DNA of 64,000 bases from Cercis canadensis (lineage: Eukaryota; Streptophyta; Magnoliopsida; Fabales; Fabaceae). The notes under the pieces are model-generated. The model did not search any database. It was given only the letters and a program-made list of their open reading frames with translations, and was not told where the DNA came from. Position numbers and translations under genes: made by a program. Positions 1-10,739 of the stretch are shown piece by piece. How positions within the stretch are numbered: position 1 is the stretch's first letter; every line of letters starts with the position of its first letter. The DNA is taken from the NCBI GenBank assembly GCA_003255065.1, contig QAOA01007971.1, positions 720,053-784,052 on the forward strand, given 5' to 3'.

Positions 1-1700
1 TAAAAAAATTTCATAGTTATAATAATGAATATAAATTAATAATACTAATCTGACAAGACAAAAACTATTCAGAACACAAGGAAAAAGGCATAAGCATTGC
101 AAACAAAGTTTTGATTAGATATTTATTGGTGTTAGTAACGATACAATGAATTTGGTTCCAAACTTTCATAGGCCTCAAGAACGCTTGTAATTTGAAACAA
201 AAAGCCATCACTTATTACAGTTGTTGTATTACTTCAAAAGCTACCCCATAAAATTTAGCTTAAATGAATTCTTAAATAAGCTATACACTAAAGTTTTTTT
301 TTTTTTTTCTCTGGCGATCGACAAGTGCTTTCATTGAAGGCTTTTGCTGGAAACATTTACCACCAACTTCACCTAAATAAAATCGAAAATTGTAGAATTA
401 ATATTGAAAATTGCTTTGGCTAAACAATAACCTATACAAAAAAAAAAAAAAAAACTAATATTTAGAAAATATGGATTTTCCAATCTGCCCTTAAATTCCC
501 AAGGTGGTACCTTATCTCTTGTTAGTGGGAAGAGGATTAGGTCTCAATTTTAATGCGATAAATTATAATTAAACATTTTAACAGAAAAATAATTTAAGTA
601 AAGTTAACCAGACTCAAATTTTGTCATATAAAACAGTTTCTAAAATATTGTAACTTGTGATTGAATTTTTTTATTTATATATCATTACTCTCTCTTTTGT
701 TTTTGTTTGTTGTTGTTGAGTGTAACAAAGGAAGGTGATACACAATCCTCTGGAAATGATATAAAAATGAAGGGAAAGCTCACATTTGGGCCTTGAGGAG
801 AAAAGGCCATCATCCTGAATCCAGTAAAGGTTTTTGGCAAGCCCACATACTTCTCTTTGCAGCAAAGGCAAAAAAAAGGCCATAGCCACAGTTACTTCAC
901 ATTATTCTTTGGAAACCTTTTTTCTTTCATGCTCAAATTTAAATAACTTTTCGGTCCAACAATTTAAAATTGTCAAACTCTTTAAATTTGTGAAAACTCT
1001 GAATTTTAATTTTTTTTTTACTTCTATAGTAAATATTTTTATTATTGTTTATTATCACTTCCATATCAATATGATTTATCCATGGATTTTTTTTTTTGAT
1101 TTACACTCACAATATCCTTACACCTTTTGGATATGTGACTAATTTTTATTCGAAACAAGAGCAGTAACTGATAAATCTTTCATAACAAATACAATTTCAA
1201 AGATTCAAACTCATAACATTTGACTTAAAACACTATGAATTTTTTTTTTAGTTTTGTAATTTAAGTTATCTAATTGGATTAGTGGTCTAAACATGCTTAT
1301 CTATGCTGAAATCAAACTTAGCAAATATAACTTTTTATAATTACTTTATAGATTGGAAGCTTGACGAATAACACATTACCTTACCCACTAAAACAAACAT
1401 TTATTGATTCTTCCATTATTTTTTGAATAGGACAAAAAATCATGGTCAACCCAAGAGATTGACTTCCAGAAAGCATGCAACATGTTTTCAGCTCTAAATA
1501 GAAAATCTCCTGATATATATGTTTGGGGAATCTTCATGGAAATTTCTTTAACTTCATATACTCCTTTTACATTTTAAGAATAAATCATATTATATCTGCT
1601 GAGATCGGATTCAGCAAGTCATCACATCCAATAAAAATATGATCTTTATGATAGGGAAGGCATATTGGCTCCACCACGAGTAGTCATACGAATAATGTAA
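1..1700. other. AT-rich intergenic stretch
   Basis: No gene can be supported here. The sequence is AT-rich with several A or T homopolymers, and the short open frames have no recognisable motif or splice structure. Around 1104-1200 lies one copy of a dispersed low-copy repeat (motif like ATATGTGACTAATTTTTATT followed by an ACTGATAAATC element) that recurs near 13318-13400 and, inverted, near 21890-21975. Confidence 0.6.
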
Positions 1701-1711
1701 GGGGATAAAAT

Positions 1712-1913
1712 TTGTCATGCCCAATATATTTTCTTTCCGGCCAAGTTTACAATACACAACCTTAGAAATAGGCACCGGTGCAAAGTGAATCCAACGGTAA
1801 AAATTCAGCCACATGTTCCCCCTCTATTTCAATGACTTATTTAACAGGTTTTCTAAAATTCAAATTTTACTCTATAGAACTTTTCAAAACTAAAAATTCA
1901 CCCAAATATTTTA
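1712..1913. repeat. 202-bp direct repeat, first copy, ending at an N
   Basis: This segment is nearly identical to 3371-3571, with only a few substitutions. It ends exactly at the single N at 1914. The shared part includes the loop and right arm of the hairpin element described at 3287-3475 plus about 95 bases of flank outside it. Because the shared part runs past the hairpin, this is more likely the same locus sampled twice (an unmerged contig end) than two independent insertions. Confidence 0.75.
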
Positions 1914-1914
1914 N

Positions 1915-2250
1915 CCGTCTCATGTGCCTCAAATGCCTATCAATCGCTCACCGTTCTTGCGTCGTCGCCACCACCACCACCACGAATTCGGATGCTTCGT
2001 CGTCGTCTCTGGTGGTCTTTCAGTGCCTACCTTGCGTTGACCTTAAATTTTCCTACTTTAGGGTGAATAGCAATGAACCCTCCGTCAAGAAACCCACCAA
2101 TGGTGGTGAAAATGGAGACACTGTTGCTGGTCCTGTTCCTGTTCAAAATGCCCCGAATTCAAGAGCGATTGATATAGAATTGGTCAGCCAAGGAGACGCC
2201 GCCAAGCTCAGGGATACCGATTCACAGACTCAGTTCCCGATTCGATGAAG
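1915..2250 (+). pseudogene. Cys-rich gene fragment (PHD/RING-like pattern), not identified
   Basis: An open frame starts directly after the N and carries a Cys-x2-Cys, His, Cys and Cys-x2-Cys pattern (CLKC...HRSC...CLPC), suggestive of the tail of a PHD- or RING-type zinc finger. A Thr/Ser-rich stretch and a hydrophilic tail follow to about 2248. No start codon or splice context is convincing. The composition (GC-richer, Ser/Thr/Pro codons) looks like former coding DNA, and it runs on the same strand directly into the AlaX fragment. The zinc-finger reading is a guess from Cys spacing only. Confidence 0.3.
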
Positions 2251-2721
2251 GCCATGGATTCCAACCCCACGAAGCTCGATTACTACGATGACATGTGGAA
2301 GCTGCAATCTACCACCACACTCCTCTCCTACTTCAAGGTATACCCTTTTTTCACTTTTTTTTTTTTTCATTTTGTTGATATTTTTAATTTAATTACTGTT
2401 TGGTTACTGAGAATTGAGAAATTGCGAGAAAGATCAAGGGTACCGAATAGTGAAAATGCAAAGAGAAATTGAATGCTGTTATGTATTGTTTAAGAATAAC
2501 TTGGTTAGATTTTCATCGCCACTCATTGGAGCCAATAAAGTTGAGCTTTGCTTTTTGGGATTTTTTGTTGTGGTTTTGGAAATTTAAAAGGGCGATGATG
2601 GTAGAAATGCTTTGATATTAGATCGTACAATCTTCTATTCGCAAGGTGGTGGTCAGCCAGCGGACAATGGTTTCATACACGTTGCTGGTTCAGACCTCAA
2701 GTTCGTGGTTCAAGATGTTTG
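2245..2721 (+). pseudogene. AlaX-like alanyl-tRNA editing protein, 5' fragment
   Basis: Two exons of a plant AlaX-type protein (the editing domain related to alanyl/threonyl-tRNA synthetases, which hydrolyses mischarged Ser-tRNA(Ala)) can be read. Exon one, 2245-2337, gives a MDSNPTKLDYYDDMWKLQS-like start. A GT-AG intron covers 2338-2590. Exon two, 2591-2721, gives GDDGRNALILDRTIFY, then SQGGGQPADNG, the family's Gly-rich signature. The frame stops at TGA 2719-2721; in the same frame the downstream codons still read SKDGI, so the TGA looks like a CGA-to-TGA change. Homology then ends and a PPR fragment begins. The intron is retained, so the piece came from DNA and not from a processed mRNA. 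Only the N-terminal part of the domain is present, so it is not functional. Confidence 0.72.
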
Positions 2722-2784
2722 ATCAAAAGATGGAATTACTGGTTCACACCGTCCGTCACCCACGGTCCATGGATTGTCGGTGAC

Positions 2785-3132
2785 ATTTTTCGGCAAATCC
2801 AAAGGCCTTCAACCAATGATTGGAACACCATTGTTCGAGGCCTTGCCCAAAGCTCCGAGCCCACTGAGGCCATCTCATGGTACCGCACCATGTTACACAG
2901 GTCCCAGAAGGTGGATGCTTTAACATGCTCCTTTGCCCTAAAGGCATGTGCACATTCTTTGGCTTTTTCTGAAGTTGTGCAGATTCATTCTCAGGTTGTA
3001 TGTTTTGGGTTCAAAGCTGATGTTTTGTTGCCGACCACTTTGTTGGATGTTTATGCCAAAATTGGTGATCTCGATGGTGCACATAAGGTGTTCGATGAAA
3101 TGGGTATTCGGGATATTGCTTCATGGAACGCA
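2785..3132 (+). pseudogene. Pentatricopeptide repeat (PPR) protein fragment
   Basis: An open frame of about 116 codons reads as consecutive PPR units: an IFRQIQRPSTNDWNTIVRGL segment, a DALTCSFALKACAHS segment, and a TTLLDVYAKIGDLDGAHKVFD segment ending in ASWNA. This is the pattern of a PLS-type organelle RNA-binding PPR protein; it resembles the plant protein At1g34160 from memory. Only three to four repeats remain, there is no organelle transit peptide, and the frame runs into a (GA)n microsatellite at 3131-3172. It is joined head to tail to the AlaX fragment with no spacer, which is not a normal gene arrangement. Confidence 0.7.
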
Positions 3133-3172
3133 GGGGGAGAGAGAGAGAGGGGGAGAGAGAGAGAGAGAAAGA
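3131..3172. repeat. (GA)n microsatellite
   Basis: Imperfect GA/GGGGGA repeat at the right border of the PPR fragment. Confidence 0.9.
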
Positions 3173-3286
3173 AGAGTGTGGTGTATGTTTTTTGTTAGTG
3201 GGGAACAAATGTAAATACATAAATTTTTTATGCCAAAATATAATTAATTATTTATAGTTAATATTAAGTCATCAAATCTGAATCAT

Positions 3287-3475
3287 ACATGTGGCTTAAT
3301 CTCAACCATTTATTGCCCTTTGCACCAGTGCCCATTTTCACCAATGGGTATTGTAGACTTGGCCTAAAATTTGTCATGACCAATATATTTTCTTTCCGGC
3401 CAAGTTTACAATACACAACCTTAGAAATGGGCACCGGTGCAAAGTGAATCCAACGGTAAAAATTCAGCCACATGT
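3287..3475. mobile_element. 189-bp hairpin (foldback) MITE
   Basis: Left arm 3287-3364 and right arm 3398-3475 are imperfect inverted repeats of about 78 bases around a 33-base loop. Both arms start ACATGTGGCT at the outside, share a TTTGCACC(A/G)GTGCCCAT core and end near GGCC at the loop. There is no coding capacity. No clear target-site duplication is visible. The arm sequence is related to a single arm at about 4850-4925 and to the tandem units at 63601-64000. Confidence 0.7.
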
Positions 3476-3571
3476 TCCCCCTCTATTTCAATGACTTATT
3501 TAACAGGTTTTCTAAAATTCAAATTTTACTCTATAGAACATTTCAAAACTAAAAATTCACCCAAATATTTT
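3371..3571. repeat. Second copy of the 1712-1913 direct repeat
   Basis: Near-identical copy of 1712-1913, overlapping the loop and right arm of the hairpin element and continuing about 95 bases beyond it. Confidence 0.75.
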
Positions 3572-3599
3572 ATGTTAATTGATTAATTACTCCAACCCA

Positions 3600-4700
3600 C
3601 CACCGCAAGATACTCTCCATCTCTCTCCAATTGCCCCTCTCCGTTCACCTCTGCAACTGCCATTGGGTTGTCTTAGGTGGTGGAGAGAAGCTGGGGACAT
3701 GAGTTGTTAAGTGACGCTGTTGACTATGGGTTCTTGTGCAGCCGTTGAGTTCGACTCAGACAAGAGGTCTCTCTTAGTTGTCAAATTCTCAACTAAGTCT
3801 TCAACTGAGTTAATCTCAAGTGCCAATTTCATGGATTTCCCCACCACCACCCTTTCCACCCACCTTGGTCAAAGAGCCACCGAATTCACTGCCAACGCCA
3901 CTGAGAACAACAACAACGATTCTGAGTTGAATTGGAGGTTTTGATGCTAAAAATTGTAAGTAGATGCTCCGAAATCAAAGCAGCAAGACATGGACTTTGA
4001 AAATTTATTCTATGATTATATGGGGTTTTTCCTGGGAAACTTTGAGAATTTATTTCTCGAGGGACTGTTTATGTTTAGCTTATACTCCTGAAGCAGATGA
4101 GATGTTGGATTTACTTGCTTTTTGTTCGTTGATGTGCACAGTGTCGCAACGAGATCTGCTATATTTGTCATGATGTGTTTCTGTGTATGTATGCATCCAA
4201 TTTCTTTTTCTCTCTCACACCTACTTCTAGCATTCCTCTTCATCGTAATATTAAATTTTTTCATTGAAAAATTTAGAAAGTCGACCTTTGAACTTTGAGG
4301 GAGTTCTGCAAATTTCTCTGTGTTCTAATATTTGTATTGTTTATTGGCCAAAAAATTTGAAAAAAAGGAATAAACCCAAGCTTGTGCTGCTCCCCACGAG
4401 ATTGTAGAGACGATCACGGTGGCCCTCTCCTTTTGAGCCTCACGTTTGCAGGCACCTCTTTGTAATGATGCAGAAGGAACTGGTGTTGCTGCTAGAACTA
4501 CTATTTGGGGTCGAATTTGGGTTGTAGGCAAATGAGGAGTCTTTATCGGTGGAAACGGGGAAGGAGTCGTTGTTGGTGAAGTCGAAGATGGAATCAACGG
4601 GGTTCTTGGGTCACACATGGTTGTTGAAATTGCGGGTCCAATCAGCTCCGACCTAGTTCGATTGAACAAAAGCCACTGTTACAAAGGAAGAGGAATGCCA
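3600..4700. other. Region of GC-richer, formerly coding-looking sequence, unidentified
   Basis: Two stretches have coding-like composition. A plus-strand open frame at 3711-3944 (77 codons, contains VEFDSDKRSLLVVKFSTKSS) and a minus-strand open frame at 4325-4669 (114 codons, Pro/Thr/Ser-rich middle) match nothing I recognise. Neither has an evident splice partner. They adjoin the patchwork of gene pieces at 1.9-3.2 kb and may be further captured or decayed fragments. Confidence 0.3.
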
Positions 4701-4849
4701 GGGTGGGAGAGAGAAAGAAATTAGGTCTGAGTCAGAGTCAAATTTTAAAAAAATTTTGGGGTCAATGCATTTATAAAAATGTTGGGTCATATTGTTGCAT
4801 TTCTTAAAATTGATTCTTCAAGTAGCACTAAACATAATCTGAACCATTG

Positions 4850-4925
4850 AATAAAAATTCAACGTTCATAAATGTCTTTTGCATTGGTACCTATTTTCAT
4901 CAATGGGTATTGTAGACTCAGTCTT
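4850..4925. repeat. Solo arm of the 3287-3475 hairpin family
   Basis: Contains TTTTGCATTGGTACCTATTT and, after a short gap, CAATGGGTATTGTAGACT, aligning with the left arm at 3287-3364. No opposing arm is found next to it. Confidence 0.5.
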
Positions 4926-5225
4926 TCTTTCCTAGAGACAAAGGTAAATTACGGAGAAATAATTATTATACATTAATGTATATTATATTATTATGACTAT
5001 TTCACAGCTTAATTAATGCTAAGAAATATTTTTAATAAATTTATTCAACAAAAGTTCTTTAGCATTAATTAAGCTTTGGCTATAGCCATTTTAGTTATGG
5101 GATATTTTACTAACGATATTATAAATGTGATTCAATCGATGAAATAGCAAAGTGCTCTATTCCTGCATCGCACCAATACAGAAACTAATCACTAGTAAAT
5201 GCTATTGAATTAGATAATTTTATGC

Positions 5226-6000
5226 TTAATTATAATTTTGGTACTCATATTTTAACAATTTAAACTTTTTTGTATATATTATTTAAAAATGAACAATTTA
5301 GTCAATTTATATTCATAAAATGTGCAATTTTAGTTATTTTGTTATTTCTCAGGTTTAGTTTAAAATGTAAAGTTTTCAAATTCATAATTTCATTGTTCAG
5401 ATTGAAGAGTTATGTCTTACAAATTTCCCCACAAAATTTTAGCTTGATCCAACGGTGGGACTTAGCCTAAAATACTAAAACTAGAAATTTTTACCTAATN
5501 TTGTTCATATTATTTAAAAATGAACAATTTAGTCAATTTATATTCATAAAATGTGCAATTTTAGTCATTTTGTTATTTCTCAGGTTTAGTTTAAAGTGTA
5601 AAGTTCTCAAATTCATAATTTCATCGTTCAGATTGAAGAGTTATGTCTTATAAATTTCCCCACAAAATTTTAGCTTGATCCAACGGTGGGACTTAGCCTA
5701 AAATACTAAAACTAGAAATTTTTACCTAATCGCAGATCTAGATTCATTGACCGTTAGATTGATATGAAATTTTGCGGGAAGGTTCACAAGATGTAGCTCT
5801 TCAATACAAATGGTGAGATTATGAATCAGAGAATTTTACACCTTAAAATAGGCCTAAGAAATTTTAGCTTAAAGATAAAAGGACCAAAAATTACATATTT
5901 TATGAATATAAAAGGATTAAATTGTTCATTTTTAAATAAAATGGATCAAAAAGTTTAAATTGTTAAAATAGGAGAACCAAAATTACAATTAAATTATGAT
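5226..6000. mobile_element. Foldback element with long inverted arms, inflated by an assembly duplication
   Basis: The outer sequence TTAATTATAATTTTGG at 5226 reappears inverted at the right end (to about 6000). The inverted similarity continues through nearly the whole element: ATTTAAAAATGAACAATTTA, a TTCATAAAATGTGCAATTTT block and a CCCCACAAAATTTTAGCTTG block all have inverted partners on the right side. It is thus essentially one large palindrome with no coding capacity. A 230-bp part of the left arm occurs twice around the N at 5500, so the real element is probably about 540 bp. Confidence 0.72.
5270..5730. repeat. Duplicated contig ends flanking N at 5500
   Basis: 5270-5499 and 5501-5730 are the same 230 bases with roughly 3 percent substitutions, separated only by the N. 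Read as two alleles of one locus. Confidence 0.85.
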
Positions 6001-6009
6001 TAGAGTTAA

Positions 6010-6900
6010 ATTCTTTTTTCTTCCTTTTAGTTTGAGCTAAATCCGAGAAATAAAAAGAATCAACTCAACTTGAGGTGCATATATATATGCGTAATGTTCA
6101 TGTCTTTACGTGTCCTAATTTATAAAATAATATAAATTCATAAAATTAAATAAAATGCATTAATGTTCTCTCATTTTACATTCTCTATACTCTCTCCTTA
6201 TTTTGGAATTCACAATTAATTGGCATCCCAAATCCAAAAGCAAAGTACTAAGTCATAATCTAATTGTCAGCAATAATTAGGTAAATTTATAAATATCCTT
6301 AGATAAATATGTGATTCTTATAATTTTTTCTTTTAATAACCGTATTATTTAAATTTTGACAAAATCATTTGGCTAAATAGCATATTGAAATCTGAAAATA
6401 AGATCTATTTATTTACATGACAAATTTCCTGTAATCTTACCAAATATAGAATATTATAAATCTGAATTATATCCATTTTCATATACCACAAAAAAAGAAT
6501 GAGAGATGGCTTAAAACATTTTATCACCAATTTTAAAAGATAAGTGATTCTCACTTCTCAGTCAATCTGTTAATGTCACCTTGTATTTTATCCATGACTT
6601 AGCTACAGCTTAAATCTCGCCTGAAAATGGCTACTATTTTTAATTATTTGGCTATTGTTAATTAATTACGGAAACTTGACTGACTCTGTAAATACTCTTA
6701 ATTCTAATCCTAGAGTGAAAACAGAGTTTCATCTCATCCCATATGGCCATATACTTCTCTCTCAATAGTCTTTCTCTATATTTAGATGTCAACAACTGTA
6801 TTTGTTAAAACTTTAATGGGAACCATTGATCTATGCACCCTAGAGACTCGAGTCAAGTCAAAATTCATCCTTTCTAGCTAATCTCATCATCGCCTCTATT
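6010..6900. other. Intergenic region upstream of the first STP gene
   Basis: AT-rich, no gene seen. The distal promoter of the following sugar transporter must lie here, but I can assign no specific element with confidence. Confidence 0.5.
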
Positions 6901-6905
6901 CTCAC

Positions 6906-6921
6906 TATATATATATATATG
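6906..6921 (+). promoter_or_regulatory. Probable TATA box of the first STP gene
   Basis: A TATATATATATATAT run lies about 155 bases upstream of the ATG at 7074, followed by a purine-rich leader. It could also be a plain AT microsatellite. Confidence 0.45.
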
Positions 6922-7073
6922 CAAGTTCTATGAGTGTCATCTTCATCTCATTCCTTTCACTCTGGCCACACAGGCAGAGAAGCATCCTTAAGAAAAAGAG
7001 CATCAACTTAAGAAGAAAGGATAATATCAGATACCCAGGCTTTTGTAGTAATCAACATTCTTAGCTGCTAATC

Positions 7074-9759
7074 ATGGCCGGAGGGTTTTCAGTCGCCTCA
7101 TCAGGCGGCGAGTTTGAGGCGAAGATCACAGCAACCGTCATAATCTCTTGCATAATGGCCGCCACCGGTGGTCTTATGTTTGGTTATGATATTGGTATTT
7201 CAGGTATGAATACGATTTTTTTGGTAGTATTTTGTTTAAATTTTGTTAAATATAAAATTATTTATGAGCCTTCACAGCTTAAATTTTTAGGTTGAATCGA
7301 TTCTTGATATAGTATCAAAGTTTCTTTAACCAAATTATCAGAAGATCAAATCCTTTTATCCTAACTTTTTTTAATTAAATTGAAATTTCAGCATAAGGTA
7401 TAAGTAGGCTTGTGCTTTGTCCATACTTCAAGCCCAAAGGTCTTTCGTGTGTGTGACGTGTTAGATATAAAACCATTTACTTAAAAGTTTAAGTTTTTGG
7501 GTTGAATTGGTTATTGACATATTTAAATGTGTGAATTGAATTGTAACGATAACTAAATTAGTTATATACTTGTTTTTAAGATTAGGGAGGATCTCACGAC
7601 CTGAGTTCAAAACATGACATGTAACTTGCAATCGAAGGTATAAACTAGATGAACTAGTAAACTAAAATTTATGTGTGAATTTGATGTGAAATGCAGGTGG
7701 TGTGACATCCATGCCTAGTTTTCTGAAGAAGTTTTTCCCTTCTGTATACATAAAAACACAACAAGCCTCTGAGAGCAACTACTGTAAATATGACAATCAA
7801 GGTCTTCAATTGTTCACATCTTCGCTCTACCTTGCTGCTCTGATAGCCACCATGTTCGCGTCGTGGTCCACCAGAAAGCTTGGCCGCAAGCTCACTATGT
7901 TGATTGCCGGGGGTTTCTTCATTGTTGGGACTATCCTCAATGCTATTGCTCTTAACCTTGGCATGCTCATTGCTGGGCGTCTCTTTCTCGGTTGTGGTGT
8001 TGGTTTTGGCAACCAGGTAATAGATAGTATTTAGTACTCAATTATTAGGGAACTTATTATATGTAAATTCTAATATTCATGCTTTTTATGTGGCTAATTC
8101 TTCATTTGTAATCATCTAACAGGCTGTGCCAGTGTTTCTTTCTGAGATTGCACCTACAAGAATTCGTGGAGCTCTTAACATCCTCTTCCAACTCAATATC
8201 ACCATTGGCATTCTTATTGCAAACCTTATCAACTGGTTCACTTCAAAGTAAGTTCATTAATTAATGACTATAATAAAAAATTTACATGAAGAAGACACAA
8301 GATTTCATTTTGAATATATAATTGGATTTTTGTAATATACTCTTAATTGTGTTCTAATATTAATTTGTGCAAAATGGGCAATATTAGGATTGAAGGCGGA
8401 TATGGGTGGAGAATATCATTGGCTTTGGCTGGCATTCCTGCAATTATGCTAACAGTGGGTGCACTCTTAGTGTCTGACACTCCCAACAGTTTAATTGAAA
8501 GAGGTAAATTAGATGAAGGAAAAGACGTGCTCAAGAAGATCCGTGGTGTCGAAAACGTTGATCCAGAGTTTCATGAGCTTGTTGAGGCCAGTAATGTGGC
8601 TAAACAAGTCGAGCACCCTTTCAGGAACCTCCTCATGCGCAAGAACCGTCCTCCTTTGGTCATTGCCATCTGCATGCAGGTATAAAAATTGTCATGTTAA
8701 ATTTAGATGAACCAAGCTATTTTCACTCTCATTTTTCCTAACAAAGTGTATACCAATTCACATTTTTGAGTTCAATTAAAAAAAAAAAAAATCAACCAAA
8801 TTTAAATCTAAACATGTGTACTAATATACATAATTACGAGAAAAATTGATGTGTAAACTGCGTTACAGCTTTAATTAACAGAGTTATGAAACTAATATTA
8901 TTTCTTTTGAGTGTATATATAGGTGTTCCAACAATTCACTGGGATCAATGCCATCATGTTCTACGCTCCAGTGTTGTTCAAAACTTTGGGATTCCACAAC
9001 GATGCTTCACNAATCTAGATATGTGTATTAATATACATAATTACGAGAAAAATTGATGTCTAAGCTGCGTTACAGCTTTAATTAACAGAGTTATGAAACT
9101 AATATTATTTCTTTTGAGTGTATATATAGGTGTTCCAACAATTCACTGGGATCAATGCCATCATGTTCTACGCTCCAGTGTTGTTCAAAACTTTGGGATT
9201 CCACAACGATGCTTCACTATACTCAGCAGTGATAACAGGATTTGTGAATGTGCTGTGCACCTTGGTGTCCGTCTCATGCGTGGACAAAGCAGGTCGTAGA
9301 GTGCTCCTCCTAGAAGCTTGTGTACAAATGTTCTTATCTCAGCTTGTGATAGCCATAGTGCTTGGCGTGAAGCTCCAAGACCATTCTGATAGCCTAAACA
9401 AAGGCTTTGCTGTGTTAGTGGTCATCATGGTTTGCTCATTTGTGGCATCTTTTGCCTGGTCTTGGGGTCCTCTTGGGTGGCTCATTCCCAGTGAGACATT
9501 CCCATTGGAGACTAGGTCAGCTGGCCAAAGTGTGACAGTGTTTACCAACATGCTCTTCACCTTCATTATAGCACAGGCTTTCTTGTCCATGTTGTGTCAC
9601 ATGAAGTTTGGGATCTTCTTGTTCTTCTGTGCTTGGGTGTTTGTGATGTGCATGTTCACAATCTTCTTAATACCAGAGACTAAGGGTATCCCCATTGAAG
9701 AGATGGCTGATAGAGTGTGGAGGGAGCACTGGTTCTGGAAGAGGTACTTGGAGGATTGA
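7074..9759 (+). CDS. Monosaccharide/H+ symporter, STP13-like (tandem copy 1)
   Basis: Major facilitator, sugar transport protein (STP) family; such proteins import hexoses with protons across the plasma membrane. Exons: 7074-7203, 7697-8016, 8123-8247, 8388-8679, 9130-9759, all GT-AG, giving 498 residues and twelve expected membrane helices. Visible family features: the FGYDIG motif with the proton-coupling Asp39; Cys73 in NYCKYDNQ and the Cys of MLCHMKFG, the pair that bridges the lid domain in STP10; RKLGRK and GRR loop motifs; [15 protein letters not shown]; and [11 protein letters not shown] near the end. Start chosen because MAGGF...EFEAKI matches STP13 N-termini. Compared with the downstream copy it lacks a C-terminal tail, ending at KRYLED. 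The 5' half of exon five occurs twice (8923-9010 and 9130-9217) because of the N at 9011; the first is taken as artefact. Clade assignment is from remembered STP13 sequences. Confidence 0.93.
8805..9217. repeat. Duplicated contig ends flanking N at 9011, inside the STP gene
   Basis: 8805-9010 and 9012-9217 are both 206 bases long and almost identical, with a few substitutions confined to the intron part. They contain the end of intron four and the first 88 bases of exon five. Only one copy is compatible with an intact transporter. Confidence 0.92.
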
Positions 9760-10739
9760 TCTAATCAGGCTTATAATGAAGCCTTGGAAATTCGATTCAC
9801 TTTTATTCCCCTTTGACCATTTTTGACAACGTGTAGTCACACATTGTCAAATTTTTTAATTTTATTTTTGGTCCTTGTTTTTCTTTTATAATTTTACAAA
9901 AATAAAAGAAAGTGGGAATCAACCGTTGGAGGTTGTTCATGTAATTAAGTTGAATTTCTTTGCACTAAGGAAACGTGTTTTGTATATGTTGGTCTTTTTT
10001 ACTTTCTTCTGATAAAGAAAAAAATCAAAGAAGATGCTGCATGGTTGACAATGTCTGATATAATTACACGTTGAATACCACATTATCTCGATTTATGGAA
10101 CAAGTTTATCCATCAAACTTGTTTGAATTTGAGTGATAGTGCTGCTCATAATCATCGTCAATAAAAATCCTTATCCTCCTTAACTTGTTTGAATTTGTGT
10201 GATGGTGCTGAAACATGTTTCCAACATCCTCCAACGATGTCAATGGCAGTTATTTTAGCTATGATTTTCCTATCCAAATAGTCAATGTAAGATTGAGATG
10301 AGTGCATTTTATTAATTTGTTGAGGTGGGAAATTTTCTATAAGATTTTCTGACTCATCCTTCAACCTTAGCCACTTAATTTAAGACCCTTTTGGCCTTTT
10401 CTCTTACTAAATATCAAGTGAATATAAGAAGACAAAAGTTCGCATGAAAGGGATTAAGAAAATGACGGACTCACTGGAAATTATAATCCCCCAACACTTT
10501 TTTTTTGTTTTGTTTTTTAATTGGGAGTATGTTTATTGAGTTAGACAAGTTATTATGTAGATTAGGAATGTGAAATTTACATTAAATAAAAGAGGGAATC
10601 TCCTTCCACCATATATTATTGTAAATTGCTAATGTGTCTACAGATTCATTTGCTTAATTAATTATCTTAAAATGTGCCTAATAATGAAGGCGGCTACTAT
10701 TATAGTAGTCCTTGTGATAAGGAAATAAAAAAAAAAATG
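9760..10739. other. 3' flank and intergenic DNA
   Basis: Holds the probable 3' UTR of the first STP gene; a possible polyadenylation signal AATAAAAG lies near 9900. No further gene is seen. Confidence 0.5.

Noticed and set aside
7260-7520. Words like TAGTATCAAAG and GTTTAAGTTTTTGGGTTGAATT that recall plant retroelement leader sequence
   Set aside because: No terminal repeats or coding parts are present nearby; at most a very old relic inside the STP intron.
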